From Luzula sylvatica (Eukaryota; Streptophyta; Magnoliopsida; Poales; Juncaceae), in assembly GCA_946800325.1 (NCBI GenBank), contig OX326959.1, positions 43,461,566 to 43,525,565 of the forward strand: a DNA stretch of 64,000 nt, given 5' to 3'. This document shows positions 46,801 through 57,157 of the stretch, in pieces (positions within the stretch are counted from its first letter, which is position 1; every line of letters begins with the position of its first letter). Under the pieces are notes generated by a model. The model did no database searches. It saw only the letters and a list, made by a program, of their open reading frames with translations, and was not told the origin of the DNA. Made by a program: the position numbers and the translations under genes.

Positions 46801-47699
46801 TGTGTATTATATTTCTTATGCACATTTTTACTCCATTGTTTGAGAATTTTACTTAATTGTTGATATTTTCCAAAAAGATTTTCCATTGAAGTACTTTTAG
46901 TATTTTCCATGTAATTTTCTATAATTTCTGTCAATTCCTCCATATGTAACCATTTATGTTCAAACCTAAAACCATTAAAAACAGGATATTGACTATTAGC
47001 TTCATATAATATAGGAATATGATCCGAACATGTATTAATTCTAGTTGTTTGTTGTGAATTAGGAAAATCAAGCAACCATTTTTTATTCAAGAGTATTCTG
47101 TCAATTCGGGCTCTAGCAACAGAATTTTTCCAGGTATATTTTAATCCTTTTAATGGTAAATCAATTAGATTTAAATCATTAGATAATTCTCTAAATTCTT
47201 GTGTATATTGATGACTATTATATTGCCCACTTCTTTCATGTGTATAAAAAACTAAGTTAAAGTCACCTAATATCATCCATGATAAATTATTATTTTCACC
47301 TATTTGTTTTATTTCATTAAGAAAATCTTGTTTATCATTTCTATTAGTTGGTCCATATACACCAGTAATTAATATATTTTTAGCGTCCCATAAAGTTTGT
47401 AGTACTATAGAAATAGAATATTTATATTTTTGTGAAGATATTAATTTAAATAATTTTTTATTCCAAGATAAAATTATTCCTCCAGATGCACCTTGAGATT
47501 TTAAGTAGTCAAATCCAGTTAAATTTTTACCACAAACTTCTTTAATTATTTGATTATTTACTATACTCAACTTTGTTTCTTGTAAACAACAAATATCAAT
47601 ATGTTCATCCATTATATTTTTACATACTAAGTGTTTTTTATTATTATCATTTAGCCCTCTAACATTCCATGAAAAAATTCTAAGTTTTTTATATATCAT
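43821..47699 (-). CDS. LINE ORF2: endonuclease and reverse transcriptase
   Basis: 1292 residues in one open frame. The N-terminal apurinic-type endonuclease has FSWNVRGLNDNN (residue 8 on), CLQETKL, GPTNRN, WMILGDFNLVF (about 141) and SDHIPIL (about 225). The reverse transcriptase has DFRPISLISSIQRIFSKVLA (about 515), ILKLDIHKAFDTVSWDFL (about 580), GLRQGDPLSTYLFLL and the catalytic FYADDSI (about 681). A C-terminal zinc-binding RVT domain follows (CVLCQQSEENIEHFTHQC, about 1081), and then a Glu/Asp-rich tail. No RNase H domain is apparent. It makes cDNA by target-primed reverse transcription. All catalytic residues I can check are present. Confidence 0.95.
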   Translation of the reverse strand: MIYKKLRIFSWNVRGLNDNNKKHLVCKNIMDEHIDICCLQETKLSIVNNQIIKEVCGKNLTGFDYLKSQGASGGIILSWNKKLFKLISSQKYKYSISIVLQTLWDAKNILITGVYGPTNRNDKQDFLNEIKQIGENNNLSWMILGDFNLVFYTHERSGQYNSHQYTQEFRELSNDLNLIDLPLKGLKYTWKNSVARARIDRILLNKKWLLDFPNSQQTTRINTCSDHIPILYEANSQYPVFNGFRFEHKWLHMEELTEIIENYMENTKSTSMENLFGKYQQLSKILKQWSKNVHKKYNTQLENCKRIIQWVDNMEDIRELNNIEKWLKLKAKLRYDNINYLNKIYWKQRSKFQWLKNGDANTKFFHLHASIKKTSNMIPILKDNNGIEVKDHVSKAKLIFSFYRDLIGKEVINNNNYGKINLDKLYENDNINLTSLESNFEMTELDMVIKNWKSNKSPGPDGYISEFFKKYWTILKVEIFNLFNLEGFQGLSNFNTSYITLIAKKENSIEPKDFRPISLISSIQRIFSKVLANRLINYIENMISLNQTGFLKNRNISENYVYAREVICLAKRHKTPLIILKLDIHKAFDTVSWDFLLKILKSRGFGDNYIKWIKNSVLKGSARVILNGNPGKFIHLKRGLRQGDPLSTYLFLLVMDVLSKLLENLSAKGYILKPFENIYTSLFYADDSILFLNPNINNIYRVQYILNLFGEESGLKMNYQKSEIIGLNIENEHIIEISKILNCPIGKFPLTYLGLPLHFKKPSKEDYLKIIEKITGKLEGWKGNMLSKSGRLILMNSVLSSIPIYYFNVFRFPKWVFNEIDKIRRKFFWKGNENSGYNLIEWDIVCQPKSKGGLGVLNLELFNKILLIKWLWLYYNSDERLGWKNLIGNIYELGSDNLNKKNYSYFWNDILKNLDFFNHSLNIIIGNGQKSSFWKGKWNEQPLCEKFKELYSFCENKNGTVTYFINKINESNLYNTLGIVVPLSNIAHGQLLELDQICSSLDLNPSQKDAFNWQWNGNNHFTCKSTYQFIIKGVYIKAYYENIWKINISLKIKIFLWLIYKNKLLTIDNLKKRGWYMVNRCVLCQQSEENIEHFTHQCTFINTIWDKLHGILNITKLNSFTPLDILVNSRENKDYKILISISLYQFWLERCRRTFTNVKFDDWTIVNHILYEFKLNQVENFEDLKFSDFKNWVPDVNLSDNLAFNLPIDLLSDGSLHNNLFISDVDTQVDEEIRDEEATQVEDRRIWWFQSTGNHTSNQANALLEEDELIDEEQVEDSTFLRIYDTVREFVR

Positions 47700-47745
47700 T
47701 TAACATAATTAAATTCCTTAAAATAACTTTTCAAACTGTAATTAA

Positions 47746-49587
47746 TTAACTATCAGTAGCATCTAACATGCTAATAATTTTATCATTTAAATTAGGATTT
47801 ATTTCTATTCCTGTTGAAGATAAAATTTCAATAATTTCCTCTGGGTTTGTGAATTTAGTTTTTTCTTCTAAGTTTAAAAGTTTTATATCATTATCATTTT
47901 TCTTTGATTTTTGTCTTCTATTTCGCTCTTTTTGAATTTCTTTATATTTAACTAATTGAGCCTTGTGAATAGGAGAAGTATAATTGCCAGATTGTTTGTT
48001 TAACAATCTTGTACTTCTTCGTTGTTCATCATTTTGAAGAGTTTTAGCAATTTCCTTACTTTTTTGGTCAGATGTAATTAGAGATTTATTAGGTTTTAGA
48101 ATAGAAACATTCTTAACTGCCTTTTCCTGATTTATATGATATGCATCCAAATCAATATGAGAAAAATAATCATTTATTTTCTTTTGCTTAAATTTTTCAG
48201 GAGAGGATTGAAGAGGATGATCAATTGTATCTTCAAAATCTACTAATGGAGTCATATTTGTAATGGTATTATCAGTTCTTTCTAAAGAAGAATTTATTTG
48301 AGAATTATCATTACTTAAATTTAGGTTTCCAATTGTACCCTTACTAGGAGAAAAATATTCTGGTTCAACTAAACTAGGAGTGTTCTCAATAACAGGTATG
48401 TGTTCATATTTATTCTGTTTTATTAGATTGTCTTTAAATTGTGAAATTATTTTTAATCCCTGCTTTGTAATTTGTATTTTAAGTGTTGATTTTACTTTAT
48501 TTGTCGAATTTTTTATTATTTTCATACCATTATGCTTTGTTAACTCTACAAAAATTTCCTTATATAAAGGGACTTTAATAACTTTCTTAAAATTAGAAGA
48601 TTCTATTATAAAAATATCATGATTATTTTTGAGTTTCGAAATTACAAGATTTCCTGTATTTTTATTAACTTCATGATGTTGATCATTAATTAAAGGTATA
48701 ATATTTTCCCCTACTTTTTTCTTAATTCTCCAAATTTGTGTTATTTTCTTCTTTTTTTGCCAAATTTTCCTTATGTTTTGTTTCTGATGCATTTTCTTTT
48801 TATTATTATTATCAATATTACTATTAAAATTTATATTATTATTAGAAATTTCCTTTTGTGTATTTTGACTTTTAATTATACTCTCTTGAGAAACATTATG
48901 TGAAGTGCTTGATAAATCCTTATTTTCTATAACCAATATTTTATAGTTTTTTTCACCATCTATTATGTGAATTGATTTTGGAATTATAGAATTAGGTTTA
49001 GTATTTATAGAAAGAGAGATTTCACTTATGATTTCAGTTGGAAAATATGAACCTACTCCAATTAAATAACCCATAGTCTTAATAATTTTAGATATATCAA
49101 ATGGATTGCAATATTTAATTGGTAGATTTTTAAGAGAAATTGACTTGGTTGTATAATTTTGGTTTTCAGAATAGTTAAAAACATTATTCATATACACTGT
49201 TATTTCATTTGCATTAGGTGAAATAATTAATTCTTTAGGATTTATTTGCTCTGCATTAACTTGATTTTTATAGTTATTATGTCCAGGACCTTTTGAAATA
49301 TTAAAATTTGAACTAGTCTCTTGAGTCTTATTATTAATATTTGGTATGAAATTCCTTTGAATTTTTGAAAGATTTGTGAAGCAATTTTTTTGAATATGAC
49401 CCAATTTGAAACATCTTAGACATCTAATAGGCTCTCTACACTGAAACCTGAAATGATTTGTAGCTAGACATCTAAAACACTTTTGAATTTGATTTTTAGG
49501 CACATTTCTAGGTTTTTTTGAAATAATATTCCAGGAATTTTCATTTCCTAGGTTATTTTGCAATATCTGTTTATATGAGTAATTCAT
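47746..49587 (-). CDS. LINE ORF1: zinc-knuckle nucleic-acid-binding protein
   Basis: 613 residues, open. Two CCHC knuckles near the N terminus: Cys37-Cys40-His45-Cys50 (CFRCLATNHFRFQC) and Cys56-Cys59-His64-Cys69 (CLRCFKLGHIQKNC). The rest is Lys/Asn/Ile-rich with basic patches (QKQNIRKIWQKKKK, RNRRQKSKKNDND) and probably binds LINE RNA. Its first exon-like region is matched, with stops, in the degenerate copy at 58.6-60.4 kb. The start is the ATG followed by NYSYKQILQ, conserved in both copies. Confidence 0.88.
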   Translation of the reverse strand: MNYSYKQILQNNLGNENSWNIISKKPRNVPKNQIQKCFRCLATNHFRFQCREPIRCLRCFKLGHIQKNCFTNLSKIQRNFIPNINNKTQETSSNFNISKGPGHNNYKNQVNAEQINPKELIISPNANEITVYMNNVFNYSENQNYTTKSISLKNLPIKYCNPFDISKIIKTMGYLIGVGSYFPTEIISEISLSINTKPNSIIPKSIHIIDGEKNYKILVIENKDLSSTSHNVSQESIIKSQNTQKEISNNNINFNSNIDNNNKKKMHQKQNIRKIWQKKKKITQIWRIKKKVGENIIPLINDQHHEVNKNTGNLVISKLKNNHDIFIIESSNFKKVIKVPLYKEIFVELTKHNGMKIIKNSTNKVKSTLKIQITKQGLKIISQFKDNLIKQNKYEHIPVIENTPSLVEPEYFSPSKGTIGNLNLSNDNSQINSSLERTDNTITNMTPLVDFEDTIDHPLQSSPEKFKQKKINDYFSHIDLDAYHINQEKAVKNVSILKPNKSLITSDQKSKEIAKTLQNDEQRRSTRLLNKQSGNYTSPIHKAQLVKYKEIQKERNRRQKSKKNDNDIKLLNLEEKTKFTNPEEIIEILSSTGIEINPNLNDKIISMLDATDS

Positions 49588-49804
49588 AATTCTAATAGAG
49601 AGATAGAAAACTTAGCAGGAATGGAGATCTAGGCACTGGAATCCTTGCACTGGTTAAGAGTCTTCACTGGAGAGGTATCACTGGAGAGGAGTCTTCCCGG
49701 GAGACTGGAAGAAGCTTTACTAGGGACTGAAGGGAATGAACAGGAACACTACCACTCTTCGCTTCTTAGCCTCACTACATTCTGGTACCCAATATCCACC
49801 TTGT

Positions 49805-49995
49805 CTGAGTTGAGTGTTTTGGCAGGACTGTTCTTGGCAATGGAATTCTTGGCAATGGTGATGAAGTCTTGGCAATGGTCTTGGCAGGACTGTTTTTGGC
49901 AATGAAATTCTTGGCAAATCTGGTTTGTGTTTGTATTTGGAGTGATTGTGTATTTGGTTTTTGGTTTGTATTGGTAATGGAGGTCTTAGCAATGG
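49805..49995. repeat. Repeats in the LINE 5' UTR
   Basis: 'ttggcaatg' and 'tcttggca' words recur about ten times in tandem-like order. Internal promoter-like repeats are usual in LINE 5' regions. The decayed copy at 58 kb lacks most of them. Confidence 0.6.
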
Positions 49996-50832
49996 TGATC
50001 TTGATATCCTGTATCACTTAATTAAATTTTGCTCAAGATCCCTCCATTTGTGGCTTTTGCAAATTTTGTATAATTGGACTTAACCAAAAAAACAATCTTT
50101 TCCACTCTTTGATGTTGGTTGAACCGCCTGAATAGTGGAGTAACAGTGCAAATAAACGTTATTTACTTTTTAACTCACTGAAGCTAGAGAAAAAGGGTAG
50201 TCGCGATAATCTTCTAGCAAAAATTTGATCAATTTGAGCTCGATAAACGACCCTTCAAATTTGAAATTTGGATGCATTTAAGATTTGCGAACGCTATATC
50301 GGGCATATCCTTTTCCGTAGTGATTGCATCGGTTATATCTATTGGTGAATTCATATTTCCTGGAAGCTGCCAAATTAACAAAATTATATAAAACTAATTT
50401 CGAACAAGTTGTTAAAGAACAGAAAATACTCACCGAAATGAAAAGTTTCTCGAGTAATGGAGAAGGGCAGAAATGGAAAAAAGAGACAATGCAAAAGAGA
50501 TGCTCTTCACTTAACGCATCGTTGAGTTTCAACACATCACCGAAAACATGAGAAAAAGATATGCCATAATATAAGAACGATTCGAGTTTAGGCGCGAATA
50601 TTTCCATCTCATATACACCTCTACAATCCACCATTACCAACTTTTTAAGGTTTAATTTATCTCCTAAAAATTTAACAACCTCAAGAGACCCACATCTTTT
50701 CAGATAAATATTTTCTAGGGAAACACAGGTTTGCAATATATTTGTTAGCATTTCATTGTACACGTTTACTTGATCGAGAGACAGGGAATGCATCCCGACA
50801 AAATCGGCGAAATTAAATGTGTAGGGAAAATC

Positions 50833-51819
50833 CTATTGAAACAACAATGTAATTGACATTGATTTATGTTATGTATTCATTTTCTCTTTTTATTTTCTCC
50901 ATTTTCTTTGAAACAACAATGTCATTAGTTTTTTTAGCGACAATAATTTGGTATGATATGCATTCAAATCCTATTGTTATGTTATGTATTTAACCACTTG
51001 ATTTATGAATCATTGACATTCATTACTTTTTTTAGCGACACACCGGTTGTTTTACTAGATTTTGTGTAGAATTTTTGTGATAAAACTTACAAAACGATGA
51101 GCATATATGAGTGCAATAAACATAAAAATCTCAGTCACAAAAAACAAATAAGACTATGACATTACATGACATCACTTGAAAACAAAATTAGATGAACATG
51201 ATTCATGTCATGTGAACCATATTCAAGTCATAACTCATGGTTCAAGGTGTTTGTAGAAGAATGTGCAATAGGATTGTTTTTGTGAGAAAGCTTGGCATGT
51301 GCATTACAATGATGCAAAGGTAGGTGATGTAATATATTTAGCCCTCAAATTTATTTTTTCTTTCTTGATGTGTCATCAAACCCAAATAATCAATTGGTGT
51401 GCATCTCGCGTGTCCATAAAGAAACATTTTAGCGGGTCCGATTGACCGGATACAATTGACTGACCCGCCCAGTTGACAAACTCAATTGGTCAATTAAACA
51501 TGGTGTACAATGCAATTGACATGTCAAGGATTTAATTGATACATGTCAATTAATATATGGCATGTCAATTAAGGTCATCAAGAATATAAAAGTGAGTTTT
51601 GGGGGCCAATTATATTTTCCCATGTTATTACTGGTTAGAGCCTTTAAAGGGAAATTTGCAGAGTTTTCTGAATTCGTAGGATAATGTAATTGGCTAAGAG
51701 GTTATTTCTGCTGTATAATTGGCCTTTGATTTCTCTTTCGATCGAATTGTACAATTTCTTTGCTTATGACCTGACCTAGTATATTGCATTTTAAGCATCT
51801 AATAGGATCACGAGTTCAC
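50833..51819. other. Intergenic region upstream of the FBD fragment
   Basis: No gene. 'acaacaatgt(c/a)att' and 'tttttttagcgaca' are repeated locally (50850-51040). 51480-51570 is rich in caattgac/gtcaatta words. Confidence 0.4.
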
Positions 51820-52467
51820 GACAAGTATAGGGATGTCAATGGGTCGGGTAAAACCCGAACCAGCGGGTACCCGATCCGAACGGGGCGGGTAATATCCAAA
51901 AAAAAGACCCGCGGGTCGGGTATATATTACCCGAAAAAAAATATCCGCTCCGGGTTCGGGTTCAGGTACGGGAGTAAATTTGTACCCGCTGGTATACCCA
52001 AACCCGCATGAGAGAATTATGATAAAAAAAATGTATGTGGTTAGTGTTTTGTCGTGTCTAGTTATTGTTATGTATGCTCTGTGTGATTATGCATGAGAGA
52101 ATTATAATAAACAACCCGCACACAACACGCATGAATATAGATGGAAAGTAATTAGTGAATTATTAATGATGAAATTCATTACATTAGGCAAATTAGTGTC
52201 AAATATATTGATGCGGGTAGAATGGGGGTTTTGAAGTGCGTGGTGCCTAATATTATTGATGCATAACATGCTGGAGAGCTTAGTTCCAGCTACAAAGTTT
52301 TTTTTTTTGTAAGTTCTAAGTTTGTCAAATGATAATGCCAGTTTCAGTCTTAGTGCAACATGCATTTTATATTTTGCTGTACACTTTCTTTTTTGTTTGA
52401 AAATCTTGATATCTTGTAAATGATATTTTAGATGGATCTGAAAATTGAAAATTGAAGTCTATATATG

Positions 52468-54937
52468 CAGGCCCGGTCCTAGATTTTCGGAGACCTTGGA
52501 CGAATTTTAAGACGGGGCTTTTGAAATATAGAACGGTTTTTTTTCTTTCAAATTCGAACCGAACAATTGGATTTTTGGTAAACTTATATAATAAAATTGC
52601 TAAATTAATACAAGTTACGTTAACATTATATTTCTCAATTTCAATTAGTATCAAGGAAATTTTCCTGTAGTAACCGAGTTTCGAAAAAATATTCGTGAAA
52701 TAACCAAGTTTTGAACATAATTACCAAAATGTCTTTTGCGGGGTACCATTCAGCGTTTTTTTGCACAGGCGGGGAATGATTCAGCGCTTTTGTTTATGGA
52801 AGTAATTAAGCCAATTAAATAAAGGCGCTGAATGAAACAGCGCCAGGCGCTAAACCATTCAGCGCCTTTATATATAAAATTTCAAACGCACAGCTCATTT
52901 AAAAAAAAATTTATTCCACTCCAAGATGTACCCGCCGAATTCTCCATTATTTATTTATTACGTTCAATTATATTGATAATTAAGATATACAATTAAATAT
53001 TCAGTAAAATTTATTCAAATTTATGAATTTGAGTGAATATTAATTATGTATTAAATTAACAGCTAATATGTAATGGTTATTATTTTAATTAAATATACGA
53101 ATCGAAATTATCCAAATTTTATCGTAACATTTCTATGTCCTAATTAGTATATTTAATTAAAATGATAAACGGTACATGTTAGTTGTTAACTTAATACATA
53201 ATTAATCATTATTCGAATTCATAAATTTGAATAAATTTTACTGAATATTTAATTATATATCTTAATTATCAATATAATTGAACGTAATAACTAAATAATG
53301 GAGAATTCGGCAGGTATATTTTGGAGTGAAATAATTTTTTTATATTTTTTTTCAAAGCCGTGTGTCAGTGTCTTATTTTAAAAAAAAAGAAAAAATTAAA
53401 CTCCTACAAAGTGTACCTGCCGAATTCTCCATTATTTATTACGTTCAATTATATTGATAATTAAGATATATAATTAAATATTCAATAAAATTTATTCAAA
53501 TTTATGAATTCGAATGATTATTAATTATGTATTAAGTTAACAACTAACATGTACCGGTTATCATTTTAATTAAATATACTAATTATAACATAGAAATGTT
53601 ATGATAAAATTTGGATAATTTCGATTCGTATATTTAATTAAAATGATAACCGGCACATGTTAGTTGTTAACTTAATACATAATTAATAATTATTCGAATT
53701 CATAAATTTGGATAAATTTTACTGAATATTTAATTATATACCTTAATTATCAATATAATAGAACGTAATAACTAAATAATGGAGAATTCGACGTGTACAG
53801 TTTGGAGGGGTTTAACTTTTTATATTTTTTTCAACATTTTCACGTGGTGTGTGTCAGATATTAAAGTAAAAAAATTAAACCACTCCCAATTGTACATGCC
53901 GAAATTTTCATTATTTAGTTATTACGTTCAATTATATTGATAATTAAGGTATATAATTAAATATTCAGTAAAATTTATCCAAATTTATGAATTCGAATAA
54001 TTATTAATTATGTATTAAGTTAACAACTAACATGTGCCGGTTATCATTTTAATTAAATATACGAATCGAAATTATCCAAATTTTATCATAACATTTCTAT
54101 GTTATAATTAGTATATTTAATTAAAATAATAACCATTACATATTAGCTGTTAATTTAATACATAATTAATATTCATTCAAATTCATAAATTTGAATAAAT
54201 TTTACTGAATATTTAATTGTATATCTTAATTATCAATATAATTGAACGTAATAAATAAATAATGGAGAATTCGGCGGGTACATCTTGGAGTGGAATAATT
54301 TTTTTTTAAAATGATCTGTGCGTTTGAAAATTTATATATAAAGGCGCTGAATGGTTTAGCGCCTGGCGCTGTTTCATTCAGCGCCTTTATTTAATTGGCT
54401 TAATTACTTCCATAAACAAAAGCGCTGAATCATTCCCCGCCTGTGCAAAAAAGCGCTGAATGGTACCCCGCAAAAGACATTTTGGTAATTATGTTCAAAA
54501 CTTGGTTATTTCGCGAATATTTTTTCGAAACTCGGTTACTACAGGAAAATTTCCTAGTATCAATGGAACACTTATTTCAGAAATTAAACAATAAATCAAT
54601 GTCAATTGATCACTAATCAAGCAAAAAAAATTATAGTTTTCGAATAGACATCAACAATTTATCGTGATTTGTAGCACCAATTTTCAAATTATAACCAATT
54701 AATTATTATCAATTAAACATCCCTTTTAAAATTTCTCGAAGTTTGCACCAGTTAAACGAAAAATAAGAATGATACTCAAAATTTAAATTTAAATCATGCA
54801 AAACAATATTGTTCAAATAAATATTCATCATGTGTGTATATATACATAAGATTAAAATATCTTAGGACTTAGGAGACTTTTATTTTTTGGGGGCTTTAGG
54901 CCTTTGCCTAATTTGTCCAAGGCCAAGACCGGGCCTG
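52468..54937. mobile_element. hAT element inserted in the captured block
   Basis: Ends CAGGCCCGGTC and GACCGGGCCTG, with perfect octamer TATATATG on both sides (52460-52467, 54938-54945). The donor block at about 41070 (tctatatgagttag) shows the empty site. Left and right subterminals share ggaccttggac and the inverse gtccaaggcc. No transposase; most of it is the nested palindrome. Confidence 0.88.
52665..54544. mobile_element. 1.9-kb hierarchical palindrome, Mutator-like foldback
   Basis: The whole element is an inverted repeat beginning CTGTAGTAACCGAGTTTCG. The outer arms (52665-52925 and 54285-54544) contain four or five gcgctgaat/attcagcgc motifs. Inside are three tandem units of about 370 bp (about 52936-53306, 53419-53793, 53900-54277). 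Each is its own palindrome, starting gaattctccattattta and ending in its complement. The spacers are also mutually inverted. Flanks GAAATTTTC and GAAAATTTC agree at 8 of 9, suggesting a 9-bp duplication. No coding. Confidence 0.8.
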
Positions 54938-55284
54938 TATATATGAGTTAGTTAATCATCATGATGGATCTGAACATGGAAAATGAAAGTCTATATGAGT
55001 TAGTAAATCATTATGAGGGATATGAAATATGAACATGGAAAATGGAAGTCTATATTAGTTAGTAAATCATTATGAGGGATATGAAATATGAACATGGAAA
55101 ATGGAAGTCTATATTAGTTAGTAAATCATTATGATGCATCTAAAAATTCAAAATTCAGAATTCAAATCTAAAATAGCCAGCACAATAGAAGATACTATTT
55201 ATAGGAGAATATAATTCAACGGTAAATTAAATTTGCAAATCCAACATTAATTAGCATGATTATCTTCTGGATCTTTGTCGCTCC

Positions 55285-55292
55285 TATAAATA
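55285..55292 (+). promoter_or_regulatory. TATA box of the captured mini-gene
   Basis: TATAAATA, unchanged from copy 1, 67 bases before the ATG. Sequence further upstream than about 350 bases is replaced by the hAT element. Confidence 0.6.
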
Positions 55293-55359
55293 GGATTTGC
55301 TTTGTAAATAATTCCATAGAACAATTCAAATAGTTTCTCTCTATCGAATCTATATCAAG

Positions 55360-55869
55360 ATGCAAAGAAACACCAATTCCTCCTCCGGCAGTTCAAAGAG
55401 GAATTTGGACATTGACGAGTCGCTAAACTTATACACTCACAGAGAAGCGCTGCAACAAGTAGAGGCGGAGAAGCACATTAACATCAGGAATGAAGGCCAA
55501 GACAGGTACATGCAGATAATCTCAGAGAAAGCTTATGAAATGGCGGTTCAGGACATGTACAATGGACCGGCCAATTACCAGTACAATGGACCGGCCAATT
55601 ACCAGTACAATGGACCGGCCAATTACCAGTCCAATGACCAGCCCAATTACCAGTCCAATTACCAGTCCAATTACCAGTCCAATTACCAGTCGATGGGAAA
55701 TCGAGTACTGCACGGCTCGTCGAATTATTCTTCTCCTCAAGACCAACAATTTTATGGAGGGAATCAACTCGATCCACGCCATGATCAAATGGAGGGAACA
55801 TTTGGCACCTATTATTTCTCTTCCAATGACACCGCGCAGGGTTCATCAAATAAGCAGAGATCCAAATAA
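55360..55869 (+). CDS. Small protein with MYB-CC-like coiled coil and NYQ repeats (captured copy)
   Basis: Same 169-residue protein as at 41424-41933. The translations of both strands are identical, so the ORF shows no nucleotide change. It keeps about 420 bp of the original upstream DNA including the TATA box, and its own 3' flank, so it could be expressed from within the transposon. Identity, while the flanks carry several substitutions and insertions, suggests recent capture or selection on the ORF; over 510 bp these cannot be told apart by eye. Confidence 0.65.
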   Translation: MQRNTNSSSGSSKRNLDIDESLNLYTHREALQQVEAEKHINIRNEGQDRYMQIISEKAYEMAVQDMYNGPANYQYNGPANYQYNGPANYQSNDQPNYQSNYQSNYQSNYQSMGNRVLHGSSNYSSPQDQQFYGGNQLDPRHDQMEGTFGTYYFSSNDTAQGSSNKQRSK

Positions 55870-56720
55870 AACCATAACTGAGATAATACTTTGGGTGTTA
55901 TTCGGAGAGTATCGTAAAATTATTTTTCATTTTAGTAAGACGTACTAGCCTATGATAGAATTACAATGTTATCTTCAAACAAAAATGTATCACAGTTATT
56001 ATTTTTTTAATAGGAAAAATGTACTCCAATTAATTAATTGTCATCATTTTTTTATAACTCATCTAACTCTAATTAAGCATAACATTAAATATTATATCAA
56101 TTTATTCACAATGCATTAGATAATACAAAACATAAAACAAATGAAACATATCATCTATGTACGCACCGCACATTTTATTTCACTATGTCATCATGACAAT
56201 AGGTGCCAAAACACAATTAAAATTATGGGGTAAAAAATTTGCACATTCCTAATATATCATATGGATACGTAGTGGATTTTGTGTTTCCTACAAAATATTT
56301 TTTATTATCATCATAATCTCGGGTTTAGGCATATTTTTATACACTACGTAGTGGATTTTTATACACTATGACTATCGGTCATAAACGACTGACTAATCAT
56401 CCCTATAATCTCCTAGTTTTGTTGAATTTTAAGAAAGGGTTTCAGCACTAATCATCCCTATAATTATAAATATTCACCCCTATCTCGGGTTTACAGAATA
56501 TTTCGTTAGCTCATCAGTTTTTTCTATTTAAATGTATGCTGTACCCTATAAAAGAAGAAATTGAGGAGAGTTTAGAACACATATTCAAAAGAAAGATCCG
56601 TTTCAGAGAGCGAGAAAATAGTAAGTTTGGATGTGTTTGTGGTTTCGAGTCTCATAAATACACAAATCAAATGAAACCAAACAACTAATCAAAAATCAAT
56701 GAATTAAAATATATATCATA

Positions 56721-57157
56721 CTACATGAATTGTTGATCCAACAATACATCTTCACCTCCAATCGTTGCATATTCGAGATTCAGAATCGTACCAGCCCTAT
56801 ATTTCTTCTCATGGTAACGATATTCGTACCATGGATTTATCATACAATCACGATCCAACGGTCCACATAGAACGATACGCGCATCTTTAGATGCCTTTTC
56901 AAGAACCATTAATTTACCTTGAACAATTCTCAGAAACAATTCATCCGTTGACACGCAGTAACCTTCTTTCCCGACGAGAATGAGAGATTCTAAAACAGGA
57001 GTCTTTTCTAGCAAAAATTTGATCAATTTGAGCTCGATAAACGACCCTTCAAAATTTGAAATTTGGATGCATTTAAGATTTTCGAACGCTATATCGGGTA
57101 TATCCTTTTCCGTAGTGATTGCATCGGTTATATCTATTGGTGAATTCATATTTCCTG
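56721..57157 (-). pseudogene. Captured FBD exon fragment
   Basis: Encodes NMNSPIDITDAITTEKDIPD, FENLKCIQISNFEGSFIELK, LIKFLLEKTPVLESLIL and on to LLDQQFM, the FBD domain in an unbroken frame. This is the version without the LINE and without the one-base deletion seen in copy 1. It begins a few bases inside exon B and then runs into transposon sequence, so there is no LRR or F-box part and no promoter. A read-through frame adds a few transposon-encoded residues upstream (to 57218). Confidence 0.8.

Larger units (their letters stand above)
43085..50211 (-). mobile_element. Complete L1-type LINE retrotransposon, 7.1 kb
   Basis: Flanked by perfect 15-base direct repeats TTCTAGCAAAAATTT (43070-43084 and 50212-50226). 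On the minus strand it has a 5' UTR of about 0.6 kb, ORF1 (49587-47746), a 46-base gap, ORF2 (47699-43821), a 0.74-kb 3' UTR and a short A tail, seen as T at 43085-43092. Both ORFs are fully open. The copy at 56721-57157 shows the uninterrupted target site. It looks young and possibly still mobile. Confidence 0.93.
42785..50832 (-). pseudogene. FBD-type F-box gene, 5'-truncated and split by a LINE
   Basis: Plant F-box/LRR/FBD family, substrate adaptors of SCF ubiquitin ligases. Exon A (50832-50434) begins after a TTTCAATAG acceptor and encodes an LRR-like segment (TCVSLENIYLKRCGSLEVVK, LKKLVMVDCRGVYEM). Exon B starts at 50366 after a GGCAG acceptor and carries the FBD domain (FANLKCIQISN). 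It is broken at 50226/43070 by the 7.1-kb LINE, then resumes LEKTPVLESLIL and runs to TAG at 42785-42787. One base is also missing at about 50249 compared with the second copy (which reads FEGSFIEL), so the frame was lost here independently. No F-box exon is seen upstream to 51.8 kb. Confidence 0.8.
52029..57157 (+). repeat. Captured copy of the 40.8-50.4 kb host block
   Basis: Starts 10 bases after where the PHT1b stop would be and stops inside the first bases of FBD exon B (atttcctg). Same order and orientation as the donor. It differs by few substitutions in more than 2 kb, plus a filler at about 52093-52262 and the hAT element at 52468-54937. It lacks the LINE. Confidence 0.88.

Noticed and set aside
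49645..50017. Frames in the LINE 5' UTR (for example KTSITNTNQKPNTQS)
   Set aside because: They arise from ttggcaatg-type repeats upstream of ORF1; the decayed LINE copy does not conserve them.
40791..57157. Simple segmental tandem duplication as the explanation for the two mini-genes
   Set aside because: The second copy is bounded on both sides by transposon ends with an 8-bp target duplication, which a plain tandem duplication would not create.
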